Below, in pieces: positions 32,872 through 42,734 of a stretch of DNA of 64,000 nucleotides. Within the stretch, counting starts at the first letter, position 1. Each line of letters begins with the position of its first letter. The notes under the pieces are model-generated. The model saw only the letters and a list, made by a program, of their open reading frames with translations, ran no database searches and was not told the DNA's origin. Origin of the DNA: Candidatus Thiodiazotropha sp. CDECU1 (GTDB lineage: Bacteria; Pseudomonadota; Gammaproteobacteria; Chromatiales; Chromatiaceae); contig NZ_OY734020.1 of NCBI RefSeq assembly GCF_963455295.1, positions 1,240,001-1,304,000 on the forward strand, in the 5' to 3' direction. The translations under genes and the position numbers were made by a program.

Positions 32872-35294
32872 TGCTCCTCTCCTTCGACCAAGACGCTCAT
32901 CTCATCCAGTGACTGCAGACGTTTCGAGAAGCGGATAAGACTCGCTTCCACACGGCCGTTGACGCTATCCTCGGGAAACAGGCCGTTTTCATCCCGCGAT
33001 CCTGCAGGAGTATTGGTCAGCAGGGCAATGCCCTCATCGATGGTTTTGATGGGATAGATGGCAAATGCTCCCGTTTTCACCGCCTCCACCACATCCTCGC
33101 GCAGCATCAGGTGTTTGACATTCGCGCTCGGGATCAGCACCCCCTGGTCACCACTCAATCCCATTCTCCGGCAGATATCGAAAAAACCCTCGATCTTTTC
33201 GTTGACCCCGCCGATGGCTTGCACTTCACCCAATTGGTTGACCGACCCGGTAACCGCAAACTGCTGTTTGATGGGTAGGCCAGAGAGGGCCGAGAGCAGG
33301 GCATAGAGTTCAGCGGATGATGCGCTATCCCCTTCCACCTGGCCGTAGGATTGTTCGAACACCAGGCTGGCGGAGAGTGAGAGCGGGTAATCGGGGGCGT
33401 ACCGCCCTGAGATGAACCCGGAGAGGATGTAGACCCCTTTAGAGTGGATCGGACCTCCCAGTTCCACTTCACGCTCGATGTCCACGACCTGACCCTTGCC
33501 GAGACGAGCGCGTGCGGTGATACGGGTGGGGTGGCCAAAGCGCTGATCGCCGAGCAGCATGACCGAGAGGCCGTTGACCTGACCCACTACCTCTCCTGTG
33601 GTTGCGATCATCAGGGTGCCTCTTACAACCTCACTCTGCAGACGCCGCTGGATCCTGTCTGCACGGTGGATCTGGGCCTCGATGGCTGTCTGCACATCGT
33701 CTTCGGCAATCAGGGTATGGTCATGTTCACCCGCCCAGTAGTCAGCCTGTTGGATCAGGTCGGTGATGGAGCGCATATGGCTGCTGAGGCGCTCGCTATC
33801 ATCCGCCAGCCGCATGCTGTGGTCGATCACTCGTGCCACCGCGATTCTGTCCAGCGGGCGCAGATTATGCTGCCGTGCGAGGGAGGCGATCATTTGCCCG
33901 TAGTGGTGTTCATTCTGACTGTCGCGCACCAGGTCATCATCGAAATCCACAGCCACCTTGAACAGCTCGTCAAACTCCGGATCGAGGGCCTGCAGCAGAT
34001 AGTAGATATGACGCTCGCCGAGCAGCACTACTTTCACTTCCAGCGGGATAGGTTCAGGTTCAAGGGATTGGGTGCTGATCAGGCTGGTGATCTGGGCCAG
34101 GGATTCGATACGGATTTCAGCCGATTGTAAAACCCGCTTCAGGGTCTCCCAAGCGAAGGGTTGCATCAGCAGTTTGAGGGCGTCGAGAATCAGATAGCCG
34201 CCATTCGCCCGATGCAGGGCGCCGGGTCTGATCATGGTGAAATCTGTCTCCAATGCCCCAAGGTGGGCGCGGTGCTCGATGCGGCCCACCAGGTTGTTGT
34301 AGCCTGGCAGATCTTCATAAACGATAGGTGCGCCGCCATTGGCCTGGTGAGCCAACAGCAGGTTGACCCGATAGCGGTAGTGCCAGGGTGGTCCCTCTTC
34401 CTGTTGGCTCAGGTGGAGGCCGAACAGGCTGGGTTTGCGTTCATCACGGGGGAGGAACTGCTGATAGTTATTGATCACATCCTCCTCTACCCGGTCCAGA
34501 TAGGCGGTGACTGTCTGAAGATCCCGGTACTTCTCCCGTAGTTCATCTATCAGGTGGTGTACCGCCGATGCGGTCATCTCCCGATTCAGCTTGCTGATCT
34601 CCTCGCGGGTCTCTTTTTGCCACTGCGGGATGGCGTGCAGGGTTTTGCGCAACTCCTCCTGCAGCTCTTTAACGTCCTTTTCAATCGCATTCTGCTTCTT
34701 TGACGGGAGTTTCTGGAACTGCTCCGGATCGAGGATCTTGTCGTCCTGTTTTGGGCCGAGGGTAAAACCGGTGGGGGTGTTGATCAGAGCGATATGTTTC
34801 TCCTCCGCCTTTTTCTGCATCGTCACCATGGCGTGTTCCTGACGCTCTTCGAGCCGATCTTCCATGGCTTGTCTGCGGGTGTGGTATTCATCGCTTTCGA
34901 ATACCAGGGGTATAGTCTCCTGCAAGCCGATGACCAGTTGCTCCATATCCTGTTTGAGTGTCACCCCTTTTCCGGCGGGTAGGGCGACCGCCTGAGGTTT
35001 GCGGGCATCGCTGAAGTTGTTTACGTAACACCAGTCGGATGGGATAGGTCGATCAGCGGCCTGGGCCTGGAGAAATTTCCTAACCATGGCCGATTTACCC
35101 GCCCCGGCAGGGCCTAATGCATAGAGGTTGTAGCCCTTGTGTTTGACACCCAGGCCGAAATGCAGTGATTGGGTGGCCCGTTCCTGGCCGATAAAGCCTT
35201 CCAGGTCCTCCAGTTGATCGGTATTGTCAAAGCTGAACTGTGACGGATCACAATGGCGACACAGAACCTCTGGTGTCAGTGCGTGAGTAACCAT
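32868..35294 (-). CDS. Lon-like ATP-dependent protease (AAA_32 type)
   Basis: An 808-residue protease. The N-terminal region has a Walker A, GPAGAGKSAM, and a middle coiled part rich in Glu/Lys. The C-terminal Lon domain shows GDSASSAELYALLSAL, with the catalytic Ser, and the following INEKIEGFF-like GGVNEKIEGFF segment. It resembles archaeal-type LonB/LonC proteins, and is cytosolic. The ATG at 35294 is preferred because AGGAG lies 7 bases upstream; a start 7 codons earlier has none. First gene of a three-gene minus-strand unit. Confidence 0.9.
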   Translation of the reverse strand: MVTHALTPEVLCRHCDPSQFSFDNTDQLEDLEGFIGQERATQSLHFGLGVKHKGYNLYALGPAGAGKSAMVRKFLQAQAADRPIPSDWCYVNNFSDARKPQAVALPAGKGVTLKQDMEQLVIGLQETIPLVFESDEYHTRRQAMEDRLEERQEHAMVTMQKKAEEKHIALINTPTGFTLGPKQDDKILDPEQFQKLPSKKQNAIEKDVKELQEELRKTLHAIPQWQKETREEISKLNREMTASAVHHLIDELREKYRDLQTVTAYLDRVEEDVINNYQQFLPRDERKPSLFGLHLSQQEEGPPWHYRYRVNLLLAHQANGGAPIVYEDLPGYNNLVGRIEHRAHLGALETDFTMIRPGALHRANGGYLILDALKLLMQPFAWETLKRVLQSAEIRIESLAQITSLISTQSLEPEPIPLEVKVVLLGERHIYYLLQALDPEFDELFKVAVDFDDDLVRDSQNEHHYGQMIASLARQHNLRPLDRIAVARVIDHSMRLADDSERLSSHMRSITDLIQQADYWAGEHDHTLIAEDDVQTAIEAQIHRADRIQRRLQSEVVRGTLMIATTGEVVGQVNGLSVMLLGDQRFGHPTRITARARLGKGQVVDIEREVELGGPIHSKGVYILSGFISGRYAPDYPLSLSASLVFEQSYGQVEGDSASSAELYALLSALSGLPIKQQFAVTGSVNQLGEVQAIGGVNEKIEGFFDICRRMGLSGDQGVLIPSANVKHLMLREDVVEAVKTGAFAIYPIKTIDEGIALLTNTPAGSRDENGLFPEDSVNGRVEASLIRFSKRLQSLDEMSVLVEGEEQ

Positions 35295-35540
35295 GAATAG
35301 ACTCCTATATGACACACAGACTGATACAAGTCAGCGTGGCATGGCTCGTAACCAGCCTGAATATGCAGTCCCTATAAAAATTGTAGACCTATGCTGCAGC
35401 GGGAACATGATTCAGCGCAGTTCTACCTCCAACTCAGCAGCGATATTCACCGCTGATCACTGATTGCTCATCACAAGCTACAATTAAGATGGAACAAGAA
35501 GAAAAAGAGATCATTCACGCCATCTCGTCAGGAGGTCGCT

Positions 35541-36044
35541 ATGATGTCTCGACAGACAACCCCCACATCAATGAAGAGAAGGGACAGACTACTCAAGGAG
35601 CGGAGTATGGATGCCTATCGAAATGAAAAAAAACTGCCAGATCCCACCCTTTGCCAGATCTGTGGCGCGGTCTTTACAGCTGGACGTTGGCAGTGGCTGG
35701 AGAGCTTGCCGGATGAGGCCAAAGAGACCCGTTGCCCGGCCTGCCAGCGTATCCATGACAGGGTGCCGGCCGGTTATCTCAAACTCAGTGGCGATTTTTT
35801 CACTCAGCATAGAAAGGAGATAATGCGGTTGATTCACAATCATGTAGAGAGGCAGAGAATCCAACATCCACTGCAGCGGATCATCGACACCAATGTCATG
35901 GAAACCGGTGAAATGGAGATCACATTCACTGAGTTTCATCTACCTAAGGGTGTCGGTGAGGCGGTCAAACACGCCTACCAGGGAGAGCTTCAGATTCACT
36001 ATCCGGAGGAATCCGGGCAGGTGCGCGCCAGCTGGTCGCGCTAA
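35541..36044 (+). CDS. Zinc-ribbon protein of the BCAM0308 family
   Basis: A 167-residue small protein. Two CXXC pairs (CQIC and CPAC) separated by about 34 residues form a probable zinc site. The N terminus is basic. The C-terminal half is a mixed alpha/beta region (FHLPKGVGEAVKHAYQGEL). Function unknown; it often sits with stress or ribosome-related genes. AGGAGG lies 7 bases upstream of the ATG. A Pcm gene follows within 45 bases. Confidence 0.8.
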   Translation: MMSRQTTPTSMKRRDRLLKERSMDAYRNEKKLPDPTLCQICGAVFTAGRWQWLESLPDEAKETRCPACQRIHDRVPAGYLKLSGDFFTQHRKEIMRLIHNHVERQRIQHPLQRIIDTNVMETGEMEITFTEFHLPKGVGEAVKHAYQGELQIHYPEESGQVRASWSR

Positions 36045-36085
36045 AGGAGGCAGAGACAGCATTAGCTGGCCATTGGAGTGCAGTG

Positions 36086-36745
36086 ATGTCAGATCAGCTT
36101 CAGATGGTTAGGGATATCGAACGGGAGGTGGCCTATACCCGGCGCATGATCGGCCGCACAGCCTTGCGCGATTCGGTCATGCATGCGATCCGTGATGTGC
36201 CCAGAGAGGCGTTTGTGCCGGAAACCGAGCGCCGCTTTGCCTATGACAACGGGCCACTGCCGATCGGTTGCGGACAGACCATCTCACAGCCCTATATCGT
36301 CGCCTTGATGACCGATCTTCTCGAGCTTGAAGCCGATGCCGTGGTGTTGGAGGTTGGCACCGGTTCCGGCTACCAGGCCGCCGTACTCTCCAGGGTGGCG
36401 AAGCGGGTATACACGGTGGAGATCATCGAAACCCTTGCCATGCGTGCCGCTGAGACACTGACGCATCTAGGTTACGACAATGTCTCCTGCCGCTGTGTCG
36501 ATGGCTTCCATGGCTGGCCTGAACACGCCCCCTACGACGCCATCATGGTCACTGCCGCCGCATTGGAGATTCCACCTCCGCTGATCGATCAGCTGAAACC
36601 GGGTGGCCGACTGGTGATTCCGATTGGACACCCCTTTGACTACCAGCAGCTGATCCTGGTGGAGAAGAGCCTCTCGGGTGAGGTCAGTGAAAGGACGATC
36701 CTCGGGGTGGCATTCGTGCCGTTGACCCGCAGCGGACAGGCATAG
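36086..36745 (+). CDS. pcm: Protein-L-isoaspartate O-methyltransferase
   Basis: A 219-residue SAM-dependent methyltransferase. The N-terminal VPREAFVPE and the PIGCGQTISQPYIVALMT segment are signatures of Pcm; the SAM site is LEVGTGSGYQAA. It repairs isoaspartyl residues of damaged proteins. The start at 36086 (ATG) follows GTG at 36083. It lies between a zinc-ribbon gene and a ribonucleotide reductase gene, in one direction with short gaps. Confidence 0.94.
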   Translation: MSDQLQMVRDIEREVAYTRRMIGRTALRDSVMHAIRDVPREAFVPETERRFAYDNGPLPIGCGQTISQPYIVALMTDLLELEADAVVLEVGTGSGYQAAVLSRVAKRVYTVEIIETLAMRAAETLTHLGYDNVSCRCVDGFHGWPEHAPYDAIMVTAAALEIPPPLIDQLKPGGRLVIPIGHPFDYQQLILVEKSLSGEVSERTILGVAFVPLTRSGQA

Positions 36746-36763
36746 CAGTGAGGGTTGACAGGT

Positions 36764-38590
36764 ATGTTTCAAACTCCTTTTCATTCGGAGATTGCCCGTT
36801 TCATCTGGGACAGCAAGTATCGTTACCGTCAACAGGGCAGACCTGTCGACGATACCATTGACGATACTTGGCAGCGAGTGGTGCAAGGGGTTGCCGGTAT
36901 CGAGCTGCAACAACAGGCTGCATGGCGCAGACGTTTTTTGAATATCCTGCAAGATTTCAGTTTTCTGCCCGGGGGACGAATCCTGGCGGGCACCGGTGTG
37001 GCCCATGATGTCACCCTTTTCAATTGCTTTGTGATGGGGCAGGTGGAGGATTCCCTAGAGGCTATCTTCCAGGCCCTTAAAGAGGGGGCATTGACCATGC
37101 AGCAGGGTGGTGGTGTCGGTTATGATTTTTCAAATCTGCTTCCACAGGGCTCACCGGCAAGGCGTGTCGGGGCTATCGCATCTGGGCCAGTCTCCGTTAT
37201 GCGCATCTGGGATGCCATGTGTGACACGTTGATCTCCAGTGGGGCGCGACGGGGTGCGATGATGGCGAGCCTGCGCTGCGACCACCCCGATATCGAAGCT
37301 TTTATCGAGGCCAAGCGACAACCTGGAGAGTTGCGCCATTTTAATCTCTCGGTGCAGATCAGCGATCAATTTGTGGCCGCCGTGCATGGGGACGACGAGT
37401 GGCCCCTGATATTTCCGACCCAGGGACTGGCAGATAATGGCCTGGGTAGTGGTGACATCATTGAGCGTACCTGGAGCGACCCAAATTGCGCCGAGCCCTG
37501 CAGAGTTGTGCGCATTGTCAAGGCCCGTGAGCTTTGGGAGCGCCTCATGCGGGCAACCTATGAATATGCCGAGCCGGGGGTGTTGTTCATCGATACGATC
37601 AACCGGATGAACAATCTTGCCTACCGTGAGCAGATCACTACCACCAATCCCTGTGGCGAGGTTCCTCTACCGGCCTACGGCGCCTGCAATCTGGGTTGTG
37701 TGAATCTGACCCGCTTCATCAAGGCGCCGTTTCATGAATCTGCCAGCATTGATCTGGATGCAGTGGTGCATACCGTCACACAGGCGGTCCGATTCCTGGA
37801 TAATGTTATCGACCTGTCAGGTTTTCCGTTGCAAACCCAACAGCAACAGGCCCAGGGTACAAGAAGGATCGGTCTGGGTATCACCGGTCTGGCAGACGCC
37901 CTGATCATGCTGGGCCTGCATTATGCAGAAGCGGTGGCCAGAGATATGGCGGCGAAGCTAATGGCAAGCATCTGCCATAGCGCATATCGGGCCTCCATTG
38001 AGTTGGCGAAAGAGAAGGGTGCCTTCCCCTATTTCCAAGCGGATGCCTATCTGCAGAGCCCATTCATTCGTACCTTACCCGATGATATACAGCAGGGTAT
38101 TGCAAGGCATGGTATGCGCAACAGTCACCTGACCGCCGTAGCGCCAGCCGGTACGATCAGCCTGCTGGCGAACAATGTCAGCAGTGGCATCGAACCGGTG
38201 TTTGCATTCAATCACCGACGTAGGATCAGGCAGGTCTCGGGTCAATACCAGGAGTACGATTTGACCGACTATGCCTGGCAACTTTGGCGAGGCCTGCATC
38301 CGGGGGAGTCCATGCCCGACGCCTTTGTCGCCAGTGGTGGATTGTCACCCCGGGATCATCTGCGCATGCAGGGGGTGATCCAACCCTATGTGGACAGCGC
38401 CATCTCAAAGACCATCAACATCCCTTCGGACTATCCCTATGAAGCTTTCAAGTCACTCTATATAGAGGCCCATGACCTGGGTCTGAAGGGTTGTACGAGT
38501 TTCAGGCCTAATCCGGTCAGCGGGGAGATATTATCTAGCGCTGCCGAGGCCGCTCATCACTGTCCAGTCTTCGCCTGCGAAGCCGACTAG
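36764..38590 (+). CDS. nrdJ: Adenosylcobalamin-dependent (class II) ribonucleotide reductase
   Basis: A protein of about 608 residues that lacks an N-terminal ATP cone. Key features: FNCFVMG (first Cys of the redox pair), GGGVGYDFSNL, SSGARRGAMM, NPCGEVPLP, the radical-site ACNLGCVNL loop and LTAVAPAGTIS. The C terminus ends in a CPVFAC pair that would re-reduce the active site. It makes deoxynucleotides with vitamin B12 and without oxygen, useful at oxic-anoxic interfaces. No cobalamin riboswitch is visible upstream. The ATG at 36764 is used; a TTG at 36755 precedes it. Confidence 0.92.
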   Translation: MFQTPFHSEIARFIWDSKYRYRQQGRPVDDTIDDTWQRVVQGVAGIELQQQAAWRRRFLNILQDFSFLPGGRILAGTGVAHDVTLFNCFVMGQVEDSLEAIFQALKEGALTMQQGGGVGYDFSNLLPQGSPARRVGAIASGPVSVMRIWDAMCDTLISSGARRGAMMASLRCDHPDIEAFIEAKRQPGELRHFNLSVQISDQFVAAVHGDDEWPLIFPTQGLADNGLGSGDIIERTWSDPNCAEPCRVVRIVKARELWERLMRATYEYAEPGVLFIDTINRMNNLAYREQITTTNPCGEVPLPAYGACNLGCVNLTRFIKAPFHESASIDLDAVVHTVTQAVRFLDNVIDLSGFPLQTQQQQAQGTRRIGLGITGLADALIMLGLHYAEAVARDMAAKLMASICHSAYRASIELAKEKGAFPYFQADAYLQSPFIRTLPDDIQQGIARHGMRNSHLTAVAPAGTISLLANNVSSGIEPVFAFNHRRRIRQVSGQYQEYDLTDYAWQLWRGLHPGESMPDAFVASGGLSPRDHLRMQGVIQPYVDSAISKTINIPSDYPYEAFKSLYIEAHDLGLKGCTSFRPNPVSGEILSSAAEAAHHCPVFACEAD

Positions 38591-38753
38591 AATCGGTCTG
38601 TTTTTACCCTCATAGGATTTGAGCTACCCATCCACAAACCGGTAAGTAACTTTCCATCTGCCCTCTCAAGAGCAACTGGGAGCAGCCAGCCAATCCTTTC
38701 CCTGATTTTTTTGTGGGAAACTCAAGCGCCTGAAACATATAGAATTAATTACA

Positions 38754-38769
38754 TGGCATAAGTGTTGCA
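38754..38769 (+). promoter_or_regulatory. Sigma-54 (-24/-12) promoter of the hydrogenase operon
   Basis: TGGCATA-AGTG-TTGCA with GG (38755-38756) and GC (38767-38768) exactly 10 bases apart. The start would be near 38781, about 60 bases before the small-subunit ATG. Uptake hydrogenase genes are often sigma-54 dependent with an HoxA/HupR activator, which is not in this window. Confidence 0.85.
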
Positions 38770-38839
38770 CTCCAGAGATTAAGCACGGCTATCAAGCCGA
38801 CTTTTAAAACGGCTTTTATCGACCTGGAGGCACGGGATA

Positions 38840-39919
38840 ATGACCGAGACTTTTTATGACGTGATGCGGCGTCAGGGAATCACACGTCGCAGTTTCCTGA
38901 AATTCTGCAGCCTAACGGCCTCTGCACTCGGGCTTGGTCCGGCGCTGGTGCCACGGATCGCGGAGGCGATGGAGAACAAACCCCGTATCCCGGTTCTCTG
39001 GCTGCATGGTCTGGAGTGTACCTGTTGTTCCGAGTCATTCATCCGCTCGGCACATCCGCTGGCGAAGGATGTCGTGTTGTCGATGATATCCCTCGATTAC
39101 GACGACACCATCATGGCCGCTGCCGGTCACGAAGCGGAAGCGATCATCGAGGAGACCATCGAAAAGTATAGCGGTAACTACATCCTCGCAGTGGAGGGTA
39201 ATCCGCCCCTGGATGAGGATGGTATGTACTGCATCATCGGTGGCAAACCCTTTGTCGATCAGTTGAAGATGACGGCCGAGCACTGCAAGGCGATCATCTC
39301 CTGGGGATCCTGCGCCTCATGGGGATGTGTGCAGGCGGCGCGCCCCAATCCGACCCGTGCAACGCCCGTGCATAAGGTGCCCGGCCTGGCCAACAAGCCG
39401 ATTATCAAGGTACCCGGCTGCCCGCCTATCGCCGAGGTCATGACGGCTGTAGTGACCTATATCCTCACCTTTGAAAAATTTCCCGAGCTGGATCGCCAGG
39501 GCCGGCCCAAGATGTTCTACAGCCAACGCATCCATGACAAGTGTTATCGACGCCCCCACTTCGATGCGGGCCAGTTTGTGGAGGCCTGGGATGACGATTC
39601 CGCAAGGAAGGGCTACTGCCTCTACAAAATGGGTTGCAAGGGACCGACCACCTACAACGCCTGTTCGACCGTGCGCTGGAATGGCGGGCTCTCCTTCCCG
39701 ATCCAGGCGGGTCATGGCTGTATCGGCTGTTCAGAGGATGGTTTCTGGGACAAGGGAAGCTTCTATCAGCACGTCACCGACACCCATCAGTTCGGGGTTG
39801 AGGCGAATGCGGACAAGGTTGGCCTGGCCACCGCCGGGATCGTCGGCGCCAGCGCCGCCGCCCATGCCGCTGTCACCGCCATCAAGAATGCACAGAAGAA
39901 AGGAGACCAGGATCAATGA
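38840..39919 (+). CDS. hupS: Uptake [NiFe] hydrogenase small subunit (group 1)
   Basis: A 359-residue Fe-S subunit exported by Tat (TRRSFLKF, residues 15-22, and a long hydrophobic stretch). The proximal cluster motif is [10 protein letters not shown] (Cys60, Cys63). Further cysteines for medial and distal clusters are in the last third ([10 protein letters not shown] and [12 protein letters not shown]). The C-terminal hydrophobic region would anchor the enzyme to the membrane. The gene overlaps the large subunit by four bases (ATGA). It passes electrons from H2 to cytochrome b. Confidence 0.95.
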   Translation: MTETFYDVMRRQGITRRSFLKFCSLTASALGLGPALVPRIAEAMENKPRIPVLWLHGLECTCCSESFIRSAHPLAKDVVLSMISLDYDDTIMAAAGHEAEAIIEETIEKYSGNYILAVEGNPPLDEDGMYCIIGGKPFVDQLKMTAEHCKAIISWGSCASWGCVQAARPNPTRATPVHKVPGLANKPIIKVPGCPPIAEVMTAVVTYILTFEKFPELDRQGRPKMFYSQRIHDKCYRRPHFDAGQFVEAWDDDSARKGYCLYKMGCKGPTTYNACSTVRWNGGLSFPIQAGHGCIGCSEDGFWDKGSFYQHVTDTHQFGVEANADKVGLATAGIVGASAAAHAAVTAIKNAQKKGDQDQ

Positions 39920-41712
39920 GTACCAAGACCACTCCAAACGGCTATAACCTGGATGATTCCGGACAGCGTGTCGTCGTCGATCCGGTTACCCGCATCGAGG
40001 GCCATATGCGCTGCGAGGTGAATGTGGATGAGGAGAACATTATCCGCAATGCCGTCTCCACCGGTACCATGTGGCGCGGCCTCGAGGTGATTCTCAAGGG
40101 TCGCGATCCGCGGGACGCCTGGGCCTTCACCCAACGCATCTGTGGTGTCTGCACCGGTACCCACGCCTTGACGTCGGTAAGGGCGGTGGAGGATGCATTG
40201 AAGATCGAGATTCCGGAGAACGCCAACTCGATCCGCAATATCATGCAGCTGACCCTGCAGATTCACGACCACCTGGTCCATTTCTATCATCTGCACGCCC
40301 TGGATTGGGTTAATCCAGTGAATGCCCTGAAGGCGGATCCGAGAGCGACCTCGGAACTGCAGCAGAAGGTTTCACCGAAACACCCCAAGTCGTCTCCCGG
40401 CTATTTCCGCGATATTCAGAATCGCTTGAAGAAGTTCGTCGAGAGCGGTCAGCTTGGCCCATTTAAAAACGGCTACTGGACCAGTCCGGCCTATCTGCTG
40501 CCACCGGAGGCCGATCTGATGGCAGTGACCCACTATCTGGAGGCCCTCGATTTCCAGAAGGAGATCATGAAGATCCGCACCATCCTAGGGGGCAAGGATC
40601 CCCACCCCAACTGGTTGGTGGGTGGAGTGCCATGTCCGATCAACGTGGATGGTGTCGGTTCGGTGGGGGCTCTGAACATGGTCTCCCTCAACCAGATCTC
40701 CTCGATTATCGAGGCCTCGCGGGAGTTCGTGAAAAACGTCTATATCCCCGACATCCTGGCGGTGGGGCAGTTCTACAAGGGTTGGCTCTATGGCGGCGGT
40801 CTCTCCGGCACCAGTGTGCTGGCTTATGGTGACATTCCTGACCATGCCAACGACTACTCGCCGGGCAACCTGATGATGCCCAGTGGCGCCATTATCAACG
40901 GCAACCTGAAAGAGGTGCACGAGGTCGACCTGCGCAATCCTGAGGAGATCCAGGAGTTCGTGCCTCACTCCTGGTACAACTATCCGGACGGTGTCAAAGG
41001 CCTGCATCCCTGGGATGGCGTCACCGACGACAACTTCCAGCTCGGCCCCAATACCAAGGGGAGCAAGACCAACATCGAGCAGATCGACGAAAACGCCAAG
41101 TACTCCTGGATCAAGGCCCCGCGTTGGCGTGGTCATGCCATGGAGGTCGGTCCGTTGGCCCGCTACGTGGTCGGCTATGCCAAGGGCCATGAGGAGATCA
41201 CTGAACAGATCAACTTCGTGCTCAAGACCCTCGACGTACCGCTTACAGCACTCTTCTCCACCCTGGGCCGCACCGCGGCGCGTGCCCTGGAGGCCGACTG
41301 GGCCGGCGACAAGATGCGTTACTTCATGGACAAGCTGATGGCCAACATCAAGGCCGGCGATCAGAACACCGCCAACGTGGACAACTGGGATCCCGCCACC
41401 TGGCCCAAGGAGGCCAAGGGCGTGGGTATCAGCGAAGCGCCAAGGGGCGCACTCGGCCACTGGATCCGCATCAAGGATACCCGCATCGACAACTACCAGT
41501 GCGTGGTCCCCACTACCTGGAACGGCTCTCCCCGGGACAGCGAGGGCAATATCGGCGCCTTCGAGGCCTCGTTGATGAATACCAAGGTGGCGCGGGCGGA
41601 AGAGCCGGTGGAGATCCTGCGCACCCTGCACAGCTTCGATCCCTGTCTCGCCTGTTCCACCCATGTGATGAGTGAGGAGGGGAGGGAGTTGGCGAAGGTG
41701 AAAGTCCGGTAG
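39916..41712 (+). CDS. hupL: Uptake [NiFe] hydrogenase large subunit (group 1)
   Basis: A 598-residue catalytic subunit. The L1 motif [10 protein letters not shown] (Cys76, Cys79) and the L2 motif DPCLACSTH (Cys577, Cys580, His583) coordinate the Ni-Fe site. The 15-residue tail after His583 would be removed by an endopeptidase during maturation. No maturation protease gene lies in the window. The enzyme oxidises H2 in the periplasm. Confidence 0.96.
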   Translation: MSTKTTPNGYNLDDSGQRVVVDPVTRIEGHMRCEVNVDEENIIRNAVSTGTMWRGLEVILKGRDPRDAWAFTQRICGVCTGTHALTSVRAVEDALKIEIPENANSIRNIMQLTLQIHDHLVHFYHLHALDWVNPVNALKADPRATSELQQKVSPKHPKSSPGYFRDIQNRLKKFVESGQLGPFKNGYWTSPAYLLPPEADLMAVTHYLEALDFQKEIMKIRTILGGKDPHPNWLVGGVPCPINVDGVGSVGALNMVSLNQISSIIEASREFVKNVYIPDILAVGQFYKGWLYGGGLSGTSVLAYGDIPDHANDYSPGNLMMPSGAIINGNLKEVHEVDLRNPEEIQEFVPHSWYNYPDGVKGLHPWDGVTDDNFQLGPNTKGSKTNIEQIDENAKYSWIKAPRWRGHAMEVGPLARYVVGYAKGHEEITEQINFVLKTLDVPLTALFSTLGRTAARALEADWAGDKMRYFMDKLMANIKAGDQNTANVDNWDPATWPKEAKGVGISEAPRGALGHWIRIKDTRIDNYQCVVPTTWNGSPRDSEGNIGAFEASLMNTKVARAEEPVEILRTLHSFDPCLACSTHVMSEEGRELAKVKVR

Positions 41713-41716
41713 CTTA

Positions 41717-41750
41717 AGAGTTTTGAGTTTTGAGTTGTGAGTTTTTAGTT
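41717..41750. repeat. Short imperfect tandem repeat (TGAGTTTT unit)
   Basis: GAGTTTT/GAGTTTT/GAGTTGT/GAGTTTT-like units run together between the hydrogenase large-subunit gene and the following small gene. It is the kind of repeat that can vary in length by slippage. No function seen. Confidence 0.5.
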
Positions 41751-41768
41751 ATATGCAGAGGATACGAG

Positions 41769-41966
41769 ATGAAAAAGATTGCAGTTGGATTAGTCGGTAT
41801 AACTAGCATGGTCTTGAGTGGACAATCATCGGCCCATGTGGGTGAACATGGGGCTATGGGTTTTGTGTCGGGTGTTGAACACCTGCTGGCCGAGCATGGC
41901 TACCTGCTGGCATTGTTGGGTGTTGTTGCAGTGGGTCTGATCCTGAAGCGAACAGCTCGCAGCTGA
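41769..41966 (+). CDS. Small HupE-like membrane protein in the hydrogenase operon
   Basis: A 65-residue protein with a signal peptide (MKKIAVGLVGITSMVLSGQS) and a mature start AHVGEHGAMGFVSGVEHLL followed by one hydrophobic helix. The His-containing N terminus and GVEHLLAEHGYLLALLGVV resemble the first helix of HupE/UreJ nickel permeases, which normally have six helices and about 200 residues. It is thus either a single-helix relative or a remnant. It sits between the large subunit and the cytochrome b genes. A longer frame from 41730 exists without ribosome site; AGAGGATACGAG precedes the ATG at 41769. Confidence 0.72.
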   Translation: MKKIAVGLVGITSMVLSGQSSAHVGEHGAMGFVSGVEHLLAEHGYLLALLGVVAVGLILKRTARS

Positions 41967-42010
41967 ACCACCACCACGCCATCTCAGATAGACGATCAGG
42001 AGTCACGCTT

Positions 42011-42694
42011 ATGCAAACAGCCATCAAACGCAGTGCTGTCTACGTCTATGAGGCCCCGGTCAGGTTATGGCACTGGGTCAACGCATTGACAATCACGGTG
42101 CTTGCCATAACCGGTTACTTCATAGCCAATCCACTTCCCACCATGCCGGGGGAGGCGAGCGACCACTTTCTCATGGGTTACATGCGCTTTGCCCACTTTG
42201 CAGCGGCCTATATCTTCACCGTGGGTTTTATCGGCCGGATCTACTGGGCCTTTGTCGGTAACGAACATGCCAAAGAGTTGTTTAGACTGCCCTTCTATCG
42301 TCTCTCGTTCTGGAAAGAGTTGCTACATGAAGTGCGCTGGTATGCATTTATAGAAAAAGAGCCGAAAAAATATGTGGGTCACAATCCCCTGGCCCATCTC
42401 ACCATGGTCGCCATCATCACCGTGGGCGGTATCGCCATGGTGCTGACCGGCTTCTCCCTGTATGCCGAGCAGACGGGCTTGGGTAGCTGGCAGGATCAGC
42501 TCTTCGGTTGGTTGATACCCTTGGTGGGTCAGAGCCAGGATGTACGCCTGTGGCACCACTGGGGCATGTGGATCATTGTCGCTTTCGTCATCATCCATGT
42601 CTATGTGGCGATCCGGGAGGACATCGTTTCGCGGCAGAGTCTGATCAGTACCATGATCAGTGGTTGGCGTATGTTCAAGGATGACAGACCATGA
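42011..42694 (+). CDS. hupC: Ni/Fe-hydrogenase b-type cytochrome
   Basis: A 227-residue integral membrane di-haem cytochrome b. Features: RLWHWVNALTITVLAITGY (first helix, haem His), FAHFAAAYIFTVGF and WHHWGMWIIVAFVIIHVYVA. It carries electrons from the small subunit to the quinone pool. It follows hupSL and the small HupE-like gene in the same direction; the next gene is convergent. Confidence 0.94.
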   Translation: MQTAIKRSAVYVYEAPVRLWHWVNALTITVLAITGYFIANPLPTMPGEASDHFLMGYMRFAHFAAAYIFTVGFIGRIYWAFVGNEHAKELFRLPFYRLSFWKELLHEVRWYAFIEKEPKKYVGHNPLAHLTMVAIITVGGIAMVLTGFSLYAEQTGLGSWQDQLFGWLIPLVGQSQDVRLWHHWGMWIIVAFVIIHVYVAIREDIVSRQSLISTMISGWRMFKDDRP

Positions 42695-42734
42695 AGTTGA
42701 TTCCTTGAATACCTAACCTGCTCCCAAGACCACA

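Noticed and set aside
36746-36763. Cobalamin riboswitch for the class II ribonucleotide reductase
   Set aside because: Only 18 bases separate it from pcm, too short for a riboswitch; none seen upstream of pcm either.
40585-41664. 359-codon minus-strand frame opposite the hydrogenase large subunit
   Set aside because: Shadow of a highly biased coding strand; the plus-strand protein is unmistakable HupL.
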